From Microcaldota archaeon (GTDB taxonomy: Archaea > Micrarchaeota > Micrarchaeia > Micrarchaeales > Micrarchaeaceae): a stretch of 45,498 nt of DNA. The notes under the pieces were generated by a model. It was not told the origin of the DNA. It ran no database searches and saw nothing but the letters and a program-made list of their open reading frames with translations. Below, in pieces: positions 23,151 to 32,174 of the stretch. How positions within the stretch are numbered: position 1 is the first letter of the stretch; every line of letters begins with the position of its first letter. The DNA lies in contig JAJZBL010000006.1 in the NCBI GenBank assembly GCA_021798935.1, forward strand, positions 1 through 45,498. Direction: 5' to 3'. Both the position numbers and the translations under genes were made by a program.

Positions 23151-23984
23151 TCATTGCTTACCAGATCTTAATAGAGAAGCGTGCTCTTCGGTTATATTGA
23201 AGAACCTGCGTGTATTCATAGTCAACTGCTTTGCCGTCTCCTCTAATCCTAAACCTTTCGCTTTTGCTATAAGCTCTATAGAGTATATTACATCTTTAGG
23301 CAAAGAACCGGCAGTTGGGGAATCTGTCTCAGCCATCAGGTTTTTTATCGGTACTGCTTTAATCACAGCATTTCTTTTTGAGGAAGGTAAAGGCGGTATT
23401 GATATCATATATCCATATTCAACTGCTTTCATCGCTTGCTCGACGGTTCCTTCAAAGAAATGTATATGAGCTTTTTTTATATTTTTCTTGTGGAGCATAT
23501 ACAGCACTTCATCCATTGCTTCACGCGAATGTACGGTAACTGGCAAATCTAGCTTGTTTGCTAACGTAAGCATTCTTAAGAATAAGCTTCTCTGCTTTGC
23601 TTTTGAGCCTTTTATTTGAGAAGCAAATTTATAATCCAATCCTATTTCACCTATTCCTTTTATCGATTTAGAGTGCTTCTTTATAAAATCTATTATATAG
23701 TCAACTTCGTATTTTTTTAAGGATGCTGCAAACTCTGGATGTATGCCAAGGCAGGCAAATATGTGCCTGTTGTCCACAAGCTCTAAATTCCTGATATTTG
23801 ATGGCATGTCTACCCCATTTGTTACCATGCCTGCAATATACCTTAAGGAATCATCAATATCTTTCTGCTTAATCTGATCTAAATGGCAATGGGCATCTAT
23901 TATATCGAATACCCTAATTTCTCCAGCAATCTGCCTCTCCTTTTGCTTGGTTTGACTTGTAACCTGCAAACTCTGAATCATCAA
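23151..23984 (-). CDS. TatD-family metal-dependent hydrolase (DNase)
   Basis: DAHCHLD gives the two N-terminal metal histidines. GIGEIGLDYKF carries the bridging glutamate, PVTVHSREAMDE and KAHIHFF supply further histidines, and AETDSPTAGS the final aspartate. This is the full TatD amidohydrolase set. TatD proteins are 3'-5' exonucleases and DNases in several organisms. The first 25 residues (MMIQSLQVTSQTKQKERQIAGE) look like a non-conserved extension, so the true start may be internal. tRNA-Arg lies downstream on the same strand. Confidence 0.9.
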   Translation of the reverse strand: MMIQSLQVTSQTKQKERQIAGEIRVFDIIDAHCHLDQIKQKDIDDSLRYIAGMVTNGVDMPSNIRNLELVDNRHIFACLGIHPEFAASLKKYEVDYIIDFIKKHSKSIKGIGEIGLDYKFASQIKGSKAKQRSLFLRMLTLANKLDLPVTVHSREAMDEVLYMLHKKNIKKAHIHFFEGTVEQAMKAVEYGYMISIPPLPSSKRNAVIKAVPIKNLMAETDSPTAGSLPKDVIYSIELIAKAKGLGLEETAKQLTMNTRRFFNITEEHASLLRSGKQ

Positions 23985-24080
23985 AATACCTTCTTATTTA
24001 GATTAGGATTAGCTATCTAAATATTTATTTATATTGCACTGTTTTATAAACTCTCGATCTGCACGACCTAAATTAATTTT

Positions 24081-24099
24081 TACCTTTTTACTAAAGGTA
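24081..24099. promoter_or_regulatory. Inverted repeat upstream of the DUF929 gene promoter
   Basis: TACCTTT-TTACT-AAAGGTA is a perfect 7-bp inverted repeat, 10 nt before the TATA box TTATAAATAT (24109-24118). That spacing is where archaeal activators often bind. A related repeat (27859-27882) precedes the membrane protein gene at 28011; both contain TTACTAAArGTAT. A shared regulator is possible but unproven. Confidence 0.35.
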
Positions 24100-24159
24100 T
24101 TGCAAAACTTATAAATATATTGAATTTTCTAATCAGTTATGTAGTTTACCGAATTATAG

Positions 24160-25359
24160 ATGTTCAAAATGGCTGATAATTATTCAAGTAGTAAGGAAAA
24201 TAAAGAGGAGATAGATAAAAACTTAAAGGGTAATGAGAAGAAAAAGTTTGAAATTAATAAATACCTACCATACATACTGATAATATTGGTGCTTGTTGTA
24301 GTTATTGTATTGTTCGCAAACTTGTCTTCGGAGTTAAACGGCATTTCAAATAAATTGAATAGCCTTTCATCTGCTAAGCCGACGACCTCTGTTACTCCTA
24401 ACAGCACAACAGAAAATTCAACTATCTTATCAGATCCCTCCTATAATATAACTGGCTCTCTTATAGTACCTCCTAAATCCCTACCCAATGATCCAGTTAT
24501 AACTGCGAATGCGTCTTTTGGAAGCAGGTTAACTAATATAAACCAGCCATTAAATAAAAGTGAACTAGCCTTATTCAACAATGCAAATGACAGCTATTTC
24601 GAGGAAGCAGGGCAGATGATTTTGAATGGAACCTTTGGAGGCTATGTATTTGGTTCCACTGTAGGATCAAATGCAGAGGTTAAAATTCTAGATAACCCTT
24701 TTGTAGTAAATGGAAAACCTTCTGTGATTTACTTTGGTTCCACTACCTGCATATTCTGTGGAGAAAACCGGTGGGCCATGGCCTTGGCTTTAGGCAAATT
24801 TGGAAACTTCAGCGAACTTTATAAGGGTTATTCTTCATTTGGTGACCATGATATACCTACAATTTACTGGGCACCTGCACATTACAATCAATCAGCTGAG
24901 GATTTAGGTAACTTTTATAGCAGCAAATATATCAACTTCATCTCTATAGAAGATGACCTTCCGATAACTGGAGGGTTTCAATTAAATCCTATGTCAACTA
25001 TAGGGGCAAGGATAAATGCCACGAACAACAGCGTTTACATTAATGCATTTAAATTTATATTGCAGCTTAATAACTTTCAAGGCACACCCTATACAATATG
25101 GGGCAAATACAATGTTCTTGGTGCAGATGATGCAGACTTTGGATTCAAATCAGAACCAAGCGGAAATCCATCAATAGAATATAAAACCCATAATATGGTA
25201 TTTGATAATATAAGCCATCCCAACAGCGAGTTTGGATATTTGGAGTATGCAGGTGCAGACCTTTATATTGCAATGACTTGCGCATCAATAAACAACACTG
25301 CACCTATATGTTCTTTGCCAGTGATACCTAAATTGGAATCATATGAAGGTTACAACTAA
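24160..25359 (+). CDS. DUF929 family membrane-anchored thioredoxin-like protein
   Basis: A charged N-terminus is followed by a single membrane segment (about residues 34-53) and a Ser/Thr-rich linker. The exported domain contains SVIYFGSTTCIFCGENRW: Cys197 and Cys200 form a C-x2-C at the end of a strand, the thioredoxin-fold position. This block and the later PTIYWAPAHYN region match the archaeal DUF929 family, known from Sulfolobales and Thermoplasmatales. The C-terminal part adds two more cysteines (CASIN, ICSLP). The likely role is extracytoplasmic thiol-disulfide exchange. Only 2 nt separate its stop from the next gene, a small membrane protein with its own Cys pair. Confidence 0.8.
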   Translation: MFKMADNYSSSKENKEEIDKNLKGNEKKKFEINKYLPYILIILVLVVVIVLFANLSSELNGISNKLNSLSSAKPTTSVTPNSTTENSTILSDPSYNITGSLIVPPKSLPNDPVITANASFGSRLTNINQPLNKSELALFNNANDSYFEEAGQMILNGTFGGYVFGSTVGSNAEVKILDNPFVVNGKPSVIYFGSTTCIFCGENRWAMALALGKFGNFSELYKGYSSFGDHDIPTIYWAPAHYNQSAEDLGNFYSSKYINFISIEDDLPITGGFQLNPMSTIGARINATNNSVYINAFKFILQLNNFQGTPYTIWGKYNVLGADDADFGFKSEPSGNPSIEYKTHNMVFDNISHPNSEFGYLEYAGADLYIAMTCASINNTAPICSLPVIPKLESYEGYN

Positions 25360-25361
25360 AG

Positions 25362-25850
25362 GTGATAGCAATTAATTTCAAATCAAAAAAATTAAGTATT
25401 TTGAAAGATATATTTTCAAAACCTCTTTACTTGGCGATTTTAGTTGTAGCAGCTGTTTTATATTATTTTCTTTTATATACGATAATATACATGAGTTCGT
25501 TTAGAGGAATTGTAATTTTGACTGTTCCTGTTTATATGTTTTACTTGCTTGTGATTACCTCTGCAATTTTAATAACTATAAGCATATATGGAATAAGGAA
25601 AAGAATTGCAATTAAGGATGCTACTGCAGGTGGGGTTGTCAGTGTAGTGATGCCTTCCGTTGGTGGATTAGTTGCAGGATGTGGATGTAGTGCTCCTTTG
25701 CTATCAAGTTTGTTGATACCTGTTTTGGGCAGCATAGGTGCTGAGGGTATTTTGAGTTACTTATCCGCTTATAATGTTTACATATTGGGAATTCTAACTG
25801 TCATAAACCTATTACTTGTTTATTACCAGCTCCATTTGCTTTCAAGGTAA
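25362..25850 (+). CDS. Small membrane protein with a conserved-looking C-x-C pair, partner of DUF929
   Basis: Four predicted membrane segments (about residues 20-42, 48-72, 84-115, 130-158). The third contains GGLVAGCGCSAPLLSS, where two cysteines one residue apart sit among small residues at a helix break. That looks like a redox or metal-handling site. I do not recognise a named family. The tight coupling to the DUF929 thioredoxin-like gene suggests that the two exchange electrons across the membrane. GTG 25362 is the only conventional start near the preceding stop. It lies within an AGGTGAT SD-like sequence, so an ATT at 25371 is an alternative. Confidence 0.65.
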   Translation: MIAINFKSKKLSILKDIFSKPLYLAILVVAAVLYYFLLYTIIYMSSFRGIVILTVPVYMFYLLVITSAILITISIYGIRKRIAIKDATAGGVVSVVMPSVGGLVAGCGCSAPLLSSLLIPVLGSIGAEGILSYLSAYNVYILGILTVINLLLVYYQLHLLSR

Positions 25851-25919
25851 TCATTTAATAAGTAAAGAAAGACTTTGGTCTATTTTTTGGTTTCAGGTGC
25901 CTAGAATATTAAGGTAAAA

Positions 25920-25945
25920 TAGGTAAGTTTATAAAGTATTACCTA
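25920..25945. promoter_or_regulatory. Inverted repeat upstream of secY
   Basis: TAGGTAA (25920-25926) and TTACCTA (25939-25945) are perfect 7-bp inverted arms with a 12-bp spacer, just before the A/T-rich secY promoter (about 25946-25962). It could be an operator or a hairpin ending the upstream transcript. The A/T-rich context makes chance possible. Confidence 0.25.
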
Positions 25946-26014
25946 ATAATATTTATTATATTTTGTAATAGATGAAATTAACAAAATCTATTGGATATTT
26001 ACTTCTGTGGTAAC

Positions 26015-27454
26015 ATGACATTTGAATTTATGGATAAGATTTCAAAGTATATACCAGTGATAACGCCGCCTAAAAAGCCACTTTCATTGAGAGAAAAGAT
26101 GGTATGGACTGCAATGATACTTGGAATATACTTCTTGCTTTATAACACATATGCCATAGGAGTAAACATAACAGATGTAACTCAACCAGTACTGCAACTT
26201 ATAAGTATAATATTTGCAGCTAGGATAGGAAGTATAATAACAGTTGGAATAGGCCCAATAGTTCTTTCCAGCATAGTACTGCAGCTTCTCAATGGATCTG
26301 GGATAATACATATAGATATGGATAACCCTATAGAGAAAGGAAGATTTCAGAGTTTGCAGAAATTCTCTGCGATAGCAATTGCGATCATTGAATCTGTTGC
26401 ATTCGTGCTTAGTGGTTATGTGCCTGTAAGCAACCCTGCTTTGGCTGGAGCAGTAATGCTGCAATTGGCCCTAGGTGCTATAGCTATAATTTTTATGGAC
26501 GAAATGATGAGCAAATACGGGATAACTTCCGGAATAAATATGTTCATAGCTGCAGGAGTATCTTATGCAATAGTAGCTGGAACAGCTACTGTAATATTTC
26601 CTGAAGTTATAGGGGCAATAACAGCAGGGGGTGCAGCAGCACCTGCAAATGCGGTTCTTGCCTTTGGTCCGCTGATATTTGCTATAATTGTGTTCTTAGT
26701 AAGCATATATGCTTATGAGATGAAAATAGAGCTTCCACTTAGCTTTGGCCAAATGAGGGGCGTTGGTGGCCGTTTGCCAATACCATTCCTTTATGTAAGC
26801 GTTTTGCCAGTAATACTCGCAACGGCACTTGAAGAAAGCTTTACAGTTTGGTTCAAGTTTCTTTCTGGGATTACAGGTTCATTTGCAAATCTAGCAAAGT
26901 TTATAGCTTATTATCAAAACGGCGCACTGTCTGGAGGTCTTATATATCTTATATCTCCATCATTTCCGTTGCCTTACAGTGCACCTTATGGGATAGGTGG
27001 ATATTTGCCATATTTCTCTTACTTGCTGACTCATACATCTGATCTTTTCCTTCCTATGGGTGGTATGATTTTAGTACCTGAATGGATACATGTAATAATT
27101 TACATTGTAGTGCTTGAAATACTGTGCGTCTTGTTTGGAAAGTTCTGGATAGAAATGACAGGGCAAAATCCAGAGAAGTTAGCACAGCAATTGCAGGACA
27201 TGGGATGGCAGATACCAGGATTTAGGAGAGACCCTAGGATGATAAAGAAACTTTTGGACAAATACATACCCGATATAACAGTGCTTGGAAGCTTGTTTGT
27301 AGGGCTTTTAGCAGCAATAGCAACATTGACAGGAGCAATAGGTACTGGAATGGGCATATTGCTTACTGTAGGTATAATATACATGGTTTACCAGCAGCTG
27401 GAACAAGAGAATCTATATGAGACATACCCAATACTTAGCAAGATAGCAAAGTAA
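26015..27454 (+). CDS. secY: SecY, channel subunit of the Sec translocon
   Basis: About ten membrane helices, with archaeal SecY features: PPKKPLSLREKMVWT before helix 1, the plug/first-loop region after it, and GRLPIPFLYVSVLPVI followed by the long loop before the last helices. It forms the protein-conducting channel for exported proteins such as the surface protein, the DUF929 protein and signal peptidase substrates here. The frame opens at TTG 25991, but ATG 26015 (MTFEFMDKISKY) or ATG 26030 (MDKISKY) fits family N-termini better. SecE and Sec61-beta genes were not seen nearby. Confidence 0.95.
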   Translation: MTFEFMDKISKYIPVITPPKKPLSLREKMVWTAMILGIYFLLYNTYAIGVNITDVTQPVLQLISIIFAARIGSIITVGIGPIVLSSIVLQLLNGSGIIHIDMDNPIEKGRFQSLQKFSAIAIAIIESVAFVLSGYVPVSNPALAGAVMLQLALGAIAIIFMDEMMSKYGITSGINMFIAAGVSYAIVAGTATVIFPEVIGAITAGGAAAPANAVLAFGPLIFAIIVFLVSIYAYEMKIELPLSFGQMRGVGGRLPIPFLYVSVLPVILATALEESFTVWFKFLSGITGSFANLAKFIAYYQNGALSGGLIYLISPSFPLPYSAPYGIGGYLPYFSYLLTHTSDLFLPMGGMILVPEWIHVIIYIVVLEILCVLFGKFWIEMTGQNPEKLAQQLQDMGWQIPGFRRDPRMIKKLLDKYIPDITVLGSLFVGLLAAIATLTGAIGTGMGILLTVGIIYMVYQQLEQENLYETYPILSKIAK

Positions 27455-27462
27455 TTCGCATT

Positions 27463-27505
27463 TCTGGCTTTTTGGAGCCTTGCTGTTTTTATTTTTATTT
27501 TATAT
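27463..27505 (+). terminator. Probable transcription terminator after secY
   Basis: A short hairpin (GGCT/AGCC) is followed by TTGCTGTTTTTATTTTTATTTTAT. Archaeal polymerases stop at T-runs, and this is the densest one just after the secY stop. Confidence 0.5.
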
Positions 27506-27632
27506 TTTAATAATTAGTGCAAGCAAGCTTTCTCTTAAAAAATTTAGTCTATTTTATTTTTATTAATTAAAATATAAGAAGTTGCAAGATAAAACATATA
27601 AATAAAAAGTATCAAAAAAAGGAAGAATATGA

Positions 27633-27746
27633 TTAAAGTTCTCCTACTCTACGTTTCTGCGCTCTCTTTAGCCTTTTGCGCCTTTTCTTTTTCCATTTCC
27701 AGCGCATCCTGCCTTTCTTTTTCCATTTTCTAGGTATACTTCCCAA
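27633..27746 (-). CDS. rpl41e: Ribosomal protein eL41 (37 aa)
   Basis: On the minus strand a frame beginning TTG at 27746 encodes 37 residues containing RKWKKKGRMRWKWKKKR and then RLKRAQKRR. This is the hallmark of archaeal eL41, a single basic helix bridging the ribosomal subunits. An AGGTGA SD lies 4 nt before the TTG, and a TATA-like TTTATAAGG lies about 50 nt upstream, so the gene has normal signals. An internal ATG (27707) could start a 24-aa form, but the SD and the family N-terminus favour TTG. It converges on secY across an A/T-rich spacer. Confidence 0.88.
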   Translation of the reverse strand: MGSIPRKWKKKGRMRWKWKKKRRKRLKRAQKRRVGEL

Positions 27747-27858
27747 ATATTCACCTGTTTGAATGAATTAAATCTTTTAATAAACTATTTTTCAACCTTA
27801 TAAATGTATGCACGTTTGATTTTAGGGCATCACAATTACAGGTTTAGATACAAATAGT

Positions 27859-27882
27859 TACTTTTATTGCTTACTAAAAGTA
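27859..27882. promoter_or_regulatory. Inverted repeat upstream of the membrane-anchored protein gene at 28011
   Basis: TACTTTTA-TTGCTTAC-TAAAAGTA has perfect 8-bp arms and runs directly into TATAAATA (27881-27888). It resembles the repeat at 24081-24099. The TATA overlap would suit a repressor. The start codon is about 120 nt further on, so a second promoter may exist nearer to it. Confidence 0.3.
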
Positions 27883-28010
27883 TAAATAAGTATCGCGCAT
27901 TAGCCCGTTTCAAATGGGTTATTTTCTGAAAATACTGGTTTATATATTCTTTATCGTGTAAATTTGTCAATAATAATTAAATATTTAATTCAGTAAGTTT
28001 AATTGATACC

Positions 28011-29072
28011 ATGGCAAGTGCTTCTATAGGTGTAATAATTTTAATCACCATAATAATTATTCTGGCAATAGTTGGTTATTATGAAACAGGGGGTTTTAAA
28101 CTAAATAAAAATATTATAAGTGTAACCCCTCCTCCACGTGCACCTCCTGTTACTACTAAGCCTAATGTTACCAATTCAAGTTACCTTTATGGCTGTGACA
28201 ATTATGATTTGGATGCTAAAGCAGGCTCATCTACCATTGGGGCTTGTACATGGAAAGGAGGAACTCTTGGTGTATGGGTTTCGACAGGAAAAATGGGTTA
28301 TGTCAATTTTAGCATAGTTGGCTCTAACAATAAAACCTATGTCAAACAAGATTATTTGCCTTATAGCTGCAGCACCTTTTATACAGAGTTTTATGCTCCT
28401 GCACAGATATATTATTTGACTTTAAATGCAAGCAATTCCACTACCAATGGTCCGTGCCTCAACAACTATAGCATCATAACTTTGAATACAAGTGTAAAAG
28501 TGCTGCTTAATAAGACTTATTATTCCGTTTATCAGGGAGATTTGTCAACTGGCACTTATATTGGTTGGAATATTTCAGGCCCTGGTTTTGGATATAAGCC
28601 TCTTAATTTAACTTATGCAAACGATGTCGGGTGCTATCCAAAATTCCCCTGGGAAAATTATTCAAAGACCTATTATATATCATCATATAATTGTTCACCT
28701 ATAGAGAATACAGGGAATATTACTTCGAGTAGGTTCCTAGTAGATAAACCCTTCTTAAATCTTCAAGTAATAAGCCCAAAAAACAATTTGGATTACATAG
28801 AAATAATTCCATCTAATGGAAGCACCCCTTATATAAAGGATCAGATATCAACATATAGCCTTAGCTTATCTAATGGAAGCTTGATTGGACAAGGTTACAA
28901 ATTAGAGAATGCCACTATCCCATTGACCTCTTTGCTTGGAAAAGTTGTAAGGCTTCGTATAGTTCAAGGATCAGATCAAAAATACGAATACATGATAGTT
29001 GGTGATATAAGAATGTCAGATTCTCCAAATCAGGGTAGCGGATTCTTTGACAATATCACTTATGCAAAGTGA
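28011..29072 (+). CDS. Membrane-anchored extracellular protein of unknown function
   Basis: An N-terminal hydrophobic helix (about residues 5-26) with little upstream charge is followed by a Pro/Thr linker and about 300 residues rich in Asn, Ser, Thr and Tyr with many N-glycosylation sequons. This is the profile of an archaeal surface protein or pilin-like anchor. At least six cysteines in the ectodomain (for example YGCDNY, GACTW, YSCSTF, GPCLN) suggest disulfides, which would fit a local thiol-exchange system. No family is recognised. The stop is 5 nt before the DUF763 start. Confidence 0.65.
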   Translation: MASASIGVIILITIIIILAIVGYYETGGFKLNKNIISVTPPPRAPPVTTKPNVTNSSYLYGCDNYDLDAKAGSSTIGACTWKGGTLGVWVSTGKMGYVNFSIVGSNNKTYVKQDYLPYSCSTFYTEFYAPAQIYYLTLNASNSTTNGPCLNNYSIITLNTSVKVLLNKTYYSVYQGDLSTGTYIGWNISGPGFGYKPLNLTYANDVGCYPKFPWENYSKTYYISSYNCSPIENTGNITSSRFLVDKPFLNLQVISPKNNLDYIEIIPSNGSTPYIKDQISTYSLSLSNGSLIGQGYKLENATIPLTSLLGKVVRLRIVQGSDQKYEYMIVGDIRMSDSPNQGSGFFDNITYAK

Positions 29073-29077
29073 ATAAA

Positions 29078-30166
29078 ATGCAAAATTACTCGTTTTTGCC
29101 ATTGCATGGCGGCAATGCCCCAAAATGGCTATTTGGGCGAATGGTAAAGCTATCATCCATAATAGCTAACGAGATAATAGAAGAATACGGAGCTGATGAA
29201 TTTGTAAAGAGGGTCGCAGATCCATATTGGTTTCAGGCACTTGCATGCGCAGTTGGTTATGATTGGCATAGCAGTGGAACAACCACAGTAACTATGGCAG
29301 CATTAAAGCAAGCTCTGAATGGGTATAGTGACATATATATAGCTGGAGGAAAGGGCAAGACAGGATTAAAGACACCTGAAGATATATTGAAAGGTGCAGA
29401 TCAGTTATCTGCAAGCAATGCTGAAGAACTTGTGAAATATAGCAGAATCACCGCAAAAATAGATTCTTCTCTTATATATGATAATTTTGGCATATATCAT
29501 CATACTTTTATATTCTCAAAAAATAAATGGAGTGTTGTGCAACAGGGAATGTTCAACAAAGGCAATACTGCAGTTAGGTTTCAGATATTCTCAGATAATA
29601 TTGACAAAAAGGATATTTCTTGTGAGACAAATAACGCAATAGCCTCCGATGTTTCAAGTAACACCGTCGATTTGACTTTTAAGGGTAATTCGGATATTAA
29701 AATGCAAAGCTTAAATCTTATAAATGAAAGTTTAAGTGAAATAGTTACTTTTGGCAAAACCTATAATCTTCCTAACAGGCATAATATAATTCCATCAATG
29801 GATTTAAGCAAACAGGCAATAAAGCTTCTTGAATATGCAAATGATATTAAGCCTGAAAATTATGATGCACTTTTATCGATAAAAGGCATAGGTAGGAAGA
29901 CATTGAAATCCGTTGCTTTGATTTCCTCACTTATATACAATAATGAGATTTACGAAAGGGATCCTGTACTTTATTCTTATAATTTAGGTGGCAAAGATGG
30001 CATACCTTATAGAATAAATTTAAAAGACTATGATAACACTATTAATAGTTTGAAGGATATAATTGATAATGCTAAGTTTAATCCACAGGAGAAAGGCCAA
30101 GTATTATTAAGGTTAAGCAAGGACTTAGAGGAAAAATATATTCAATTGAACAAGTCTATGAAGTGA
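29078..30166 (+). CDS. DUF763 family protein
   Basis: The opening LPLHGGNAPKWLFGRMVKLS and then DPYWFQALACAVGYDWHSSGTTT are the highly conserved N-terminal blocks of DUF763. The C-terminal part has a helix-hairpin-helix (SIKGIGRKTLKSVAL) and the RDPVLYSYNLGGKDGIPYRI segment of the family. The family is widespread in archaea, and its HhH suggests DNA binding, but I know of no established function. ATG 29078 is preferred over GTG 29069, which overlaps the previous stop. cysS follows after 4 nt, so the genes are one transcript. Confidence 0.9.
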   Translation: MQNYSFLPLHGGNAPKWLFGRMVKLSSIIANEIIEEYGADEFVKRVADPYWFQALACAVGYDWHSSGTTTVTMAALKQALNGYSDIYIAGGKGKTGLKTPEDILKGADQLSASNAEELVKYSRITAKIDSSLIYDNFGIYHHTFIFSKNKWSVVQQGMFNKGNTAVRFQIFSDNIDKKDISCETNNAIASDVSSNTVDLTFKGNSDIKMQSLNLINESLSEIVTFGKTYNLPNRHNIIPSMDLSKQAIKLLEYANDIKPENYDALLSIKGIGRKTLKSVALISSLIYNNEIYERDPVLYSYNLGGKDGIPYRINLKDYDNTINSLKDIIDNAKFNPQEKGQVLLRLSKDLEEKYIQLNKSMK

Positions 30167-30170
30167 TTTT

Positions 30171-31631
30171 ATGGTATTGAAAGTTTATAATACTCTTACT
30201 AGATCGGAAGAAGAATTCAAGCCTTTGAAAGACAAGATAGTTAATATGTTTGTATGCGGGCAGACCCCTTATGATGATGCACATTTAGGCCATGCAAGGA
30301 ACTATATAATGTTTGATGTTATAGCCAGATGGCTCAGGCATGAAGGTTACAGAGTTAATTATGTTCAAAATATAACAGATATAGATGATAAGATAATAAA
30401 CAGGGCAAAAGAGCAAGGTATAACCGCAGAGCAGCTTGAGAGGAAATATGAAAAGAGATTCCTTGAGGATATGGAAGCGATAGGAGTAAAGAAGAATATA
30501 ACAAAATACGCAAGATCTCATGATTATATAGAAGCTATAAGGCAGCAGATACAACTTCTTTTAGACAAAGGATATGCATATTACCTTGACGGAGATATAT
30601 ATTATGATGTTGACAAATTCAAAGATTATACAAAGCTATCTGGAATGAAGCTTGAGGAACTTAAGAACCATAGGATAGAACCGAAGGAAGGAAAAAGGAA
30701 TGTATATGATTTTGCTTTATGGAAAGCAGCAAAGCCAGGTGAACCTAAATGGGATATTAAGCTTAATATAGATGGAAAGGAGAGGGTCTTGTCAGGTAGG
30801 CCTGGGTGGCATATAGAAGATACTGCGATAACTTATACTATTTTTGGGCCTCAATATGACCTTCATGGTGGTGCTAGTGAATTGATATTCCCCCACCATA
30901 CTAATGAGATAGCACAGGCAGAGGCAGCTTTCGGGAAGAAGCCTTTTGTAAGATATTGGCTGCATACAGGAGTGTTGAATATAAACAACGTTAAAATGAG
31001 CAAGAGCCTTAAAAATTTCATAACAATAAGAGATACCCTAAGCAAGTATGATCCTGAAGCTTTGAGGCTCATGATGATATCTGCAAATTATAGGAAAGAA
31101 GTTAACTATACAGATAGAATGATGCAGGACGCTCAGGGCAAGCTTAATTATATATACAATTCATTTAGCATATTATATAATTACCCTAAGATTTTAGGAT
31201 CTAAAAGCACAGATGAAGAGGCACTTATAGAAGGATTTAGGGGATTTGAAAGAGAGTTTACCGAATTGATGGACGATGATTTCAATACATCTGTTGCATT
31301 GATGAAGCTAATTGCTATTTTAACTACAATAAGGTCATATTTGGAAAGCCATGATGGGATTACACAAAACTCAAAGGACTATCTAATAAAAGGTATATTA
31401 GAATATGCAGACATATTTGGCCTTCTCGAAAATACTTACTACAAGGATAGCCTCCCTGAGGGTTTGGAAGGATTGATAAAGAAAAGGGATGAGTTAAGGA
31501 AAAACAAGGATTATGCTGAAGCTGATAAAATAAGGGATGAAATCAAAGAAAAATATGGAATAATGCTTGAAGATACAGAATATGGCACTGTGTGGTATAA
31601 GAAGAGAGCACAGGAGAATGTTTCAGCTTGA
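30171..31631 (+). CDS. cysS: Cysteinyl-tRNA synthetase
   Basis: Class I synthetase with HLGH (residues 38-41), KMSKSLKNF near residue 276 and the CysRS core MFVCGQTPYDDAHLGHA. Zinc ligands normally come from Cys (here in FVCG), a Cys in the WHIEC block, and His/Glu in PHHTNE. Here the WHIE block reads GWHIEDTA, with Asp where many enzymes have Cys, which may alter the zinc site. The C-terminal helical bundle is complete. A GTGAT SD lies 4 nt before ATG 30171. The end overlaps the convergent gene by 9 bp. Confidence 0.95.
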   Translation: MVLKVYNTLTRSEEEFKPLKDKIVNMFVCGQTPYDDAHLGHARNYIMFDVIARWLRHEGYRVNYVQNITDIDDKIINRAKEQGITAEQLERKYEKRFLEDMEAIGVKKNITKYARSHDYIEAIRQQIQLLLDKGYAYYLDGDIYYDVDKFKDYTKLSGMKLEELKNHRIEPKEGKRNVYDFALWKAAKPGEPKWDIKLNIDGKERVLSGRPGWHIEDTAITYTIFGPQYDLHGGASELIFPHHTNEIAQAEAAFGKKPFVRYWLHTGVLNINNVKMSKSLKNFITIRDTLSKYDPEALRLMMISANYRKEVNYTDRMMQDAQGKLNYIYNSFSILYNYPKILGSKSTDEEALIEGFRGFEREFTELMDDDFNTSVALMKLIAILTTIRSYLESHDGITQNSKDYLIKGILEYADIFGLLENTYYKDSLPEGLEGLIKKRDELRKNKDYAEADKIRDEIKEKYGIMLEDTEYGTVWYKKRAQENVSA

Positions 31632-32162
31632 AGCAGGCCCTGAACCTGAAGCCTCATCTTTGTTGTCCTCGTCTTTTCCGCTGATGACTTTACTGCCTAC
31701 TGCAGCCCTGTTCTCTATTGCTGTTTTTATGCTGTTTATATCCTCTGGCTTCATAACCTTTTCAAGTATGTATTTTGAATAATTTACTGATGTTTCAGAC
31801 AGATCCATCAGTATAGTCTGCAACTCTGCACCTGTCAGGTGTATTTCATTTGCGGGCTTTAGGATCTCAACCCCTGCAGGTGCATAATTGAATGCTATTT
31901 TAAATGCATAGCTTGGCTTCTCAAAAAGCGTTGTTACCTCGGCTACTGTGCTATATAAGTCTTTTACCTTTATAGGTTCCTCTATAGCACCATAGCAGTA
32001 TACCACACCTTGTTCTTTTAAAAGCCTGTTGCTTATCAAATCTGTCATCAACGGCTGGAGCTTGCTTTCATCTTCACTTTGCATATCAAAATAAAGCTTT
32101 ATCAATATTCCTCCCTTTTCTATTGTTTCTTCTGTAACTCTATCGACTTCTGATTTTGCCAT
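31623..32162 (-). CDS. Hypothetical protein, 179 aa
   Basis: I do not recognise the family. It is soluble, with an alpha/beta N-terminal 140 residues and an acidic, Ser/Gly-rich disordered tail (from about 160 on). It contains a single cysteine (VVYCYG). It is the last gene of the minus-strand group site-2 protease-smc-signal peptidase, 12 nt after the signal peptidase, so it is probably co-expressed. Its 3' end overlaps cysS. Confidence 0.6.
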   Translation of the reverse strand: MAKSEVDRVTEETIEKGGILIKLYFDMQSEDESKLQPLMTDLISNRLLKEQGVVYCYGAIEEPIKVKDLYSTVAEVTTLFEKPSYAFKIAFNYAPAGVEILKPANEIHLTGAELQTILMDLSETSVNYSKYILEKVMKPEDINSIKTAIENRAAVGSKVISGKDEDNKDEASGSGPASS

Positions 32163-32174
32163 ATTATCACTTAA

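Noticed and set aside
27901-27930. Hairpin AGCCCGTTT/AAATGGGTT as terminator or riboswitch
   Set aside because: The loop would be a single base and two pairs are wobbles; it is not convincing.
30800-30840. Loss of a zinc-binding cysteine in CysRS (WHIED instead of WHIEC) as evidence of inactivity
   Set aside because: I believe Asp occurs here in some archaeal enzymes and all other motifs are intact, so I treat it as a variant and not a defect.
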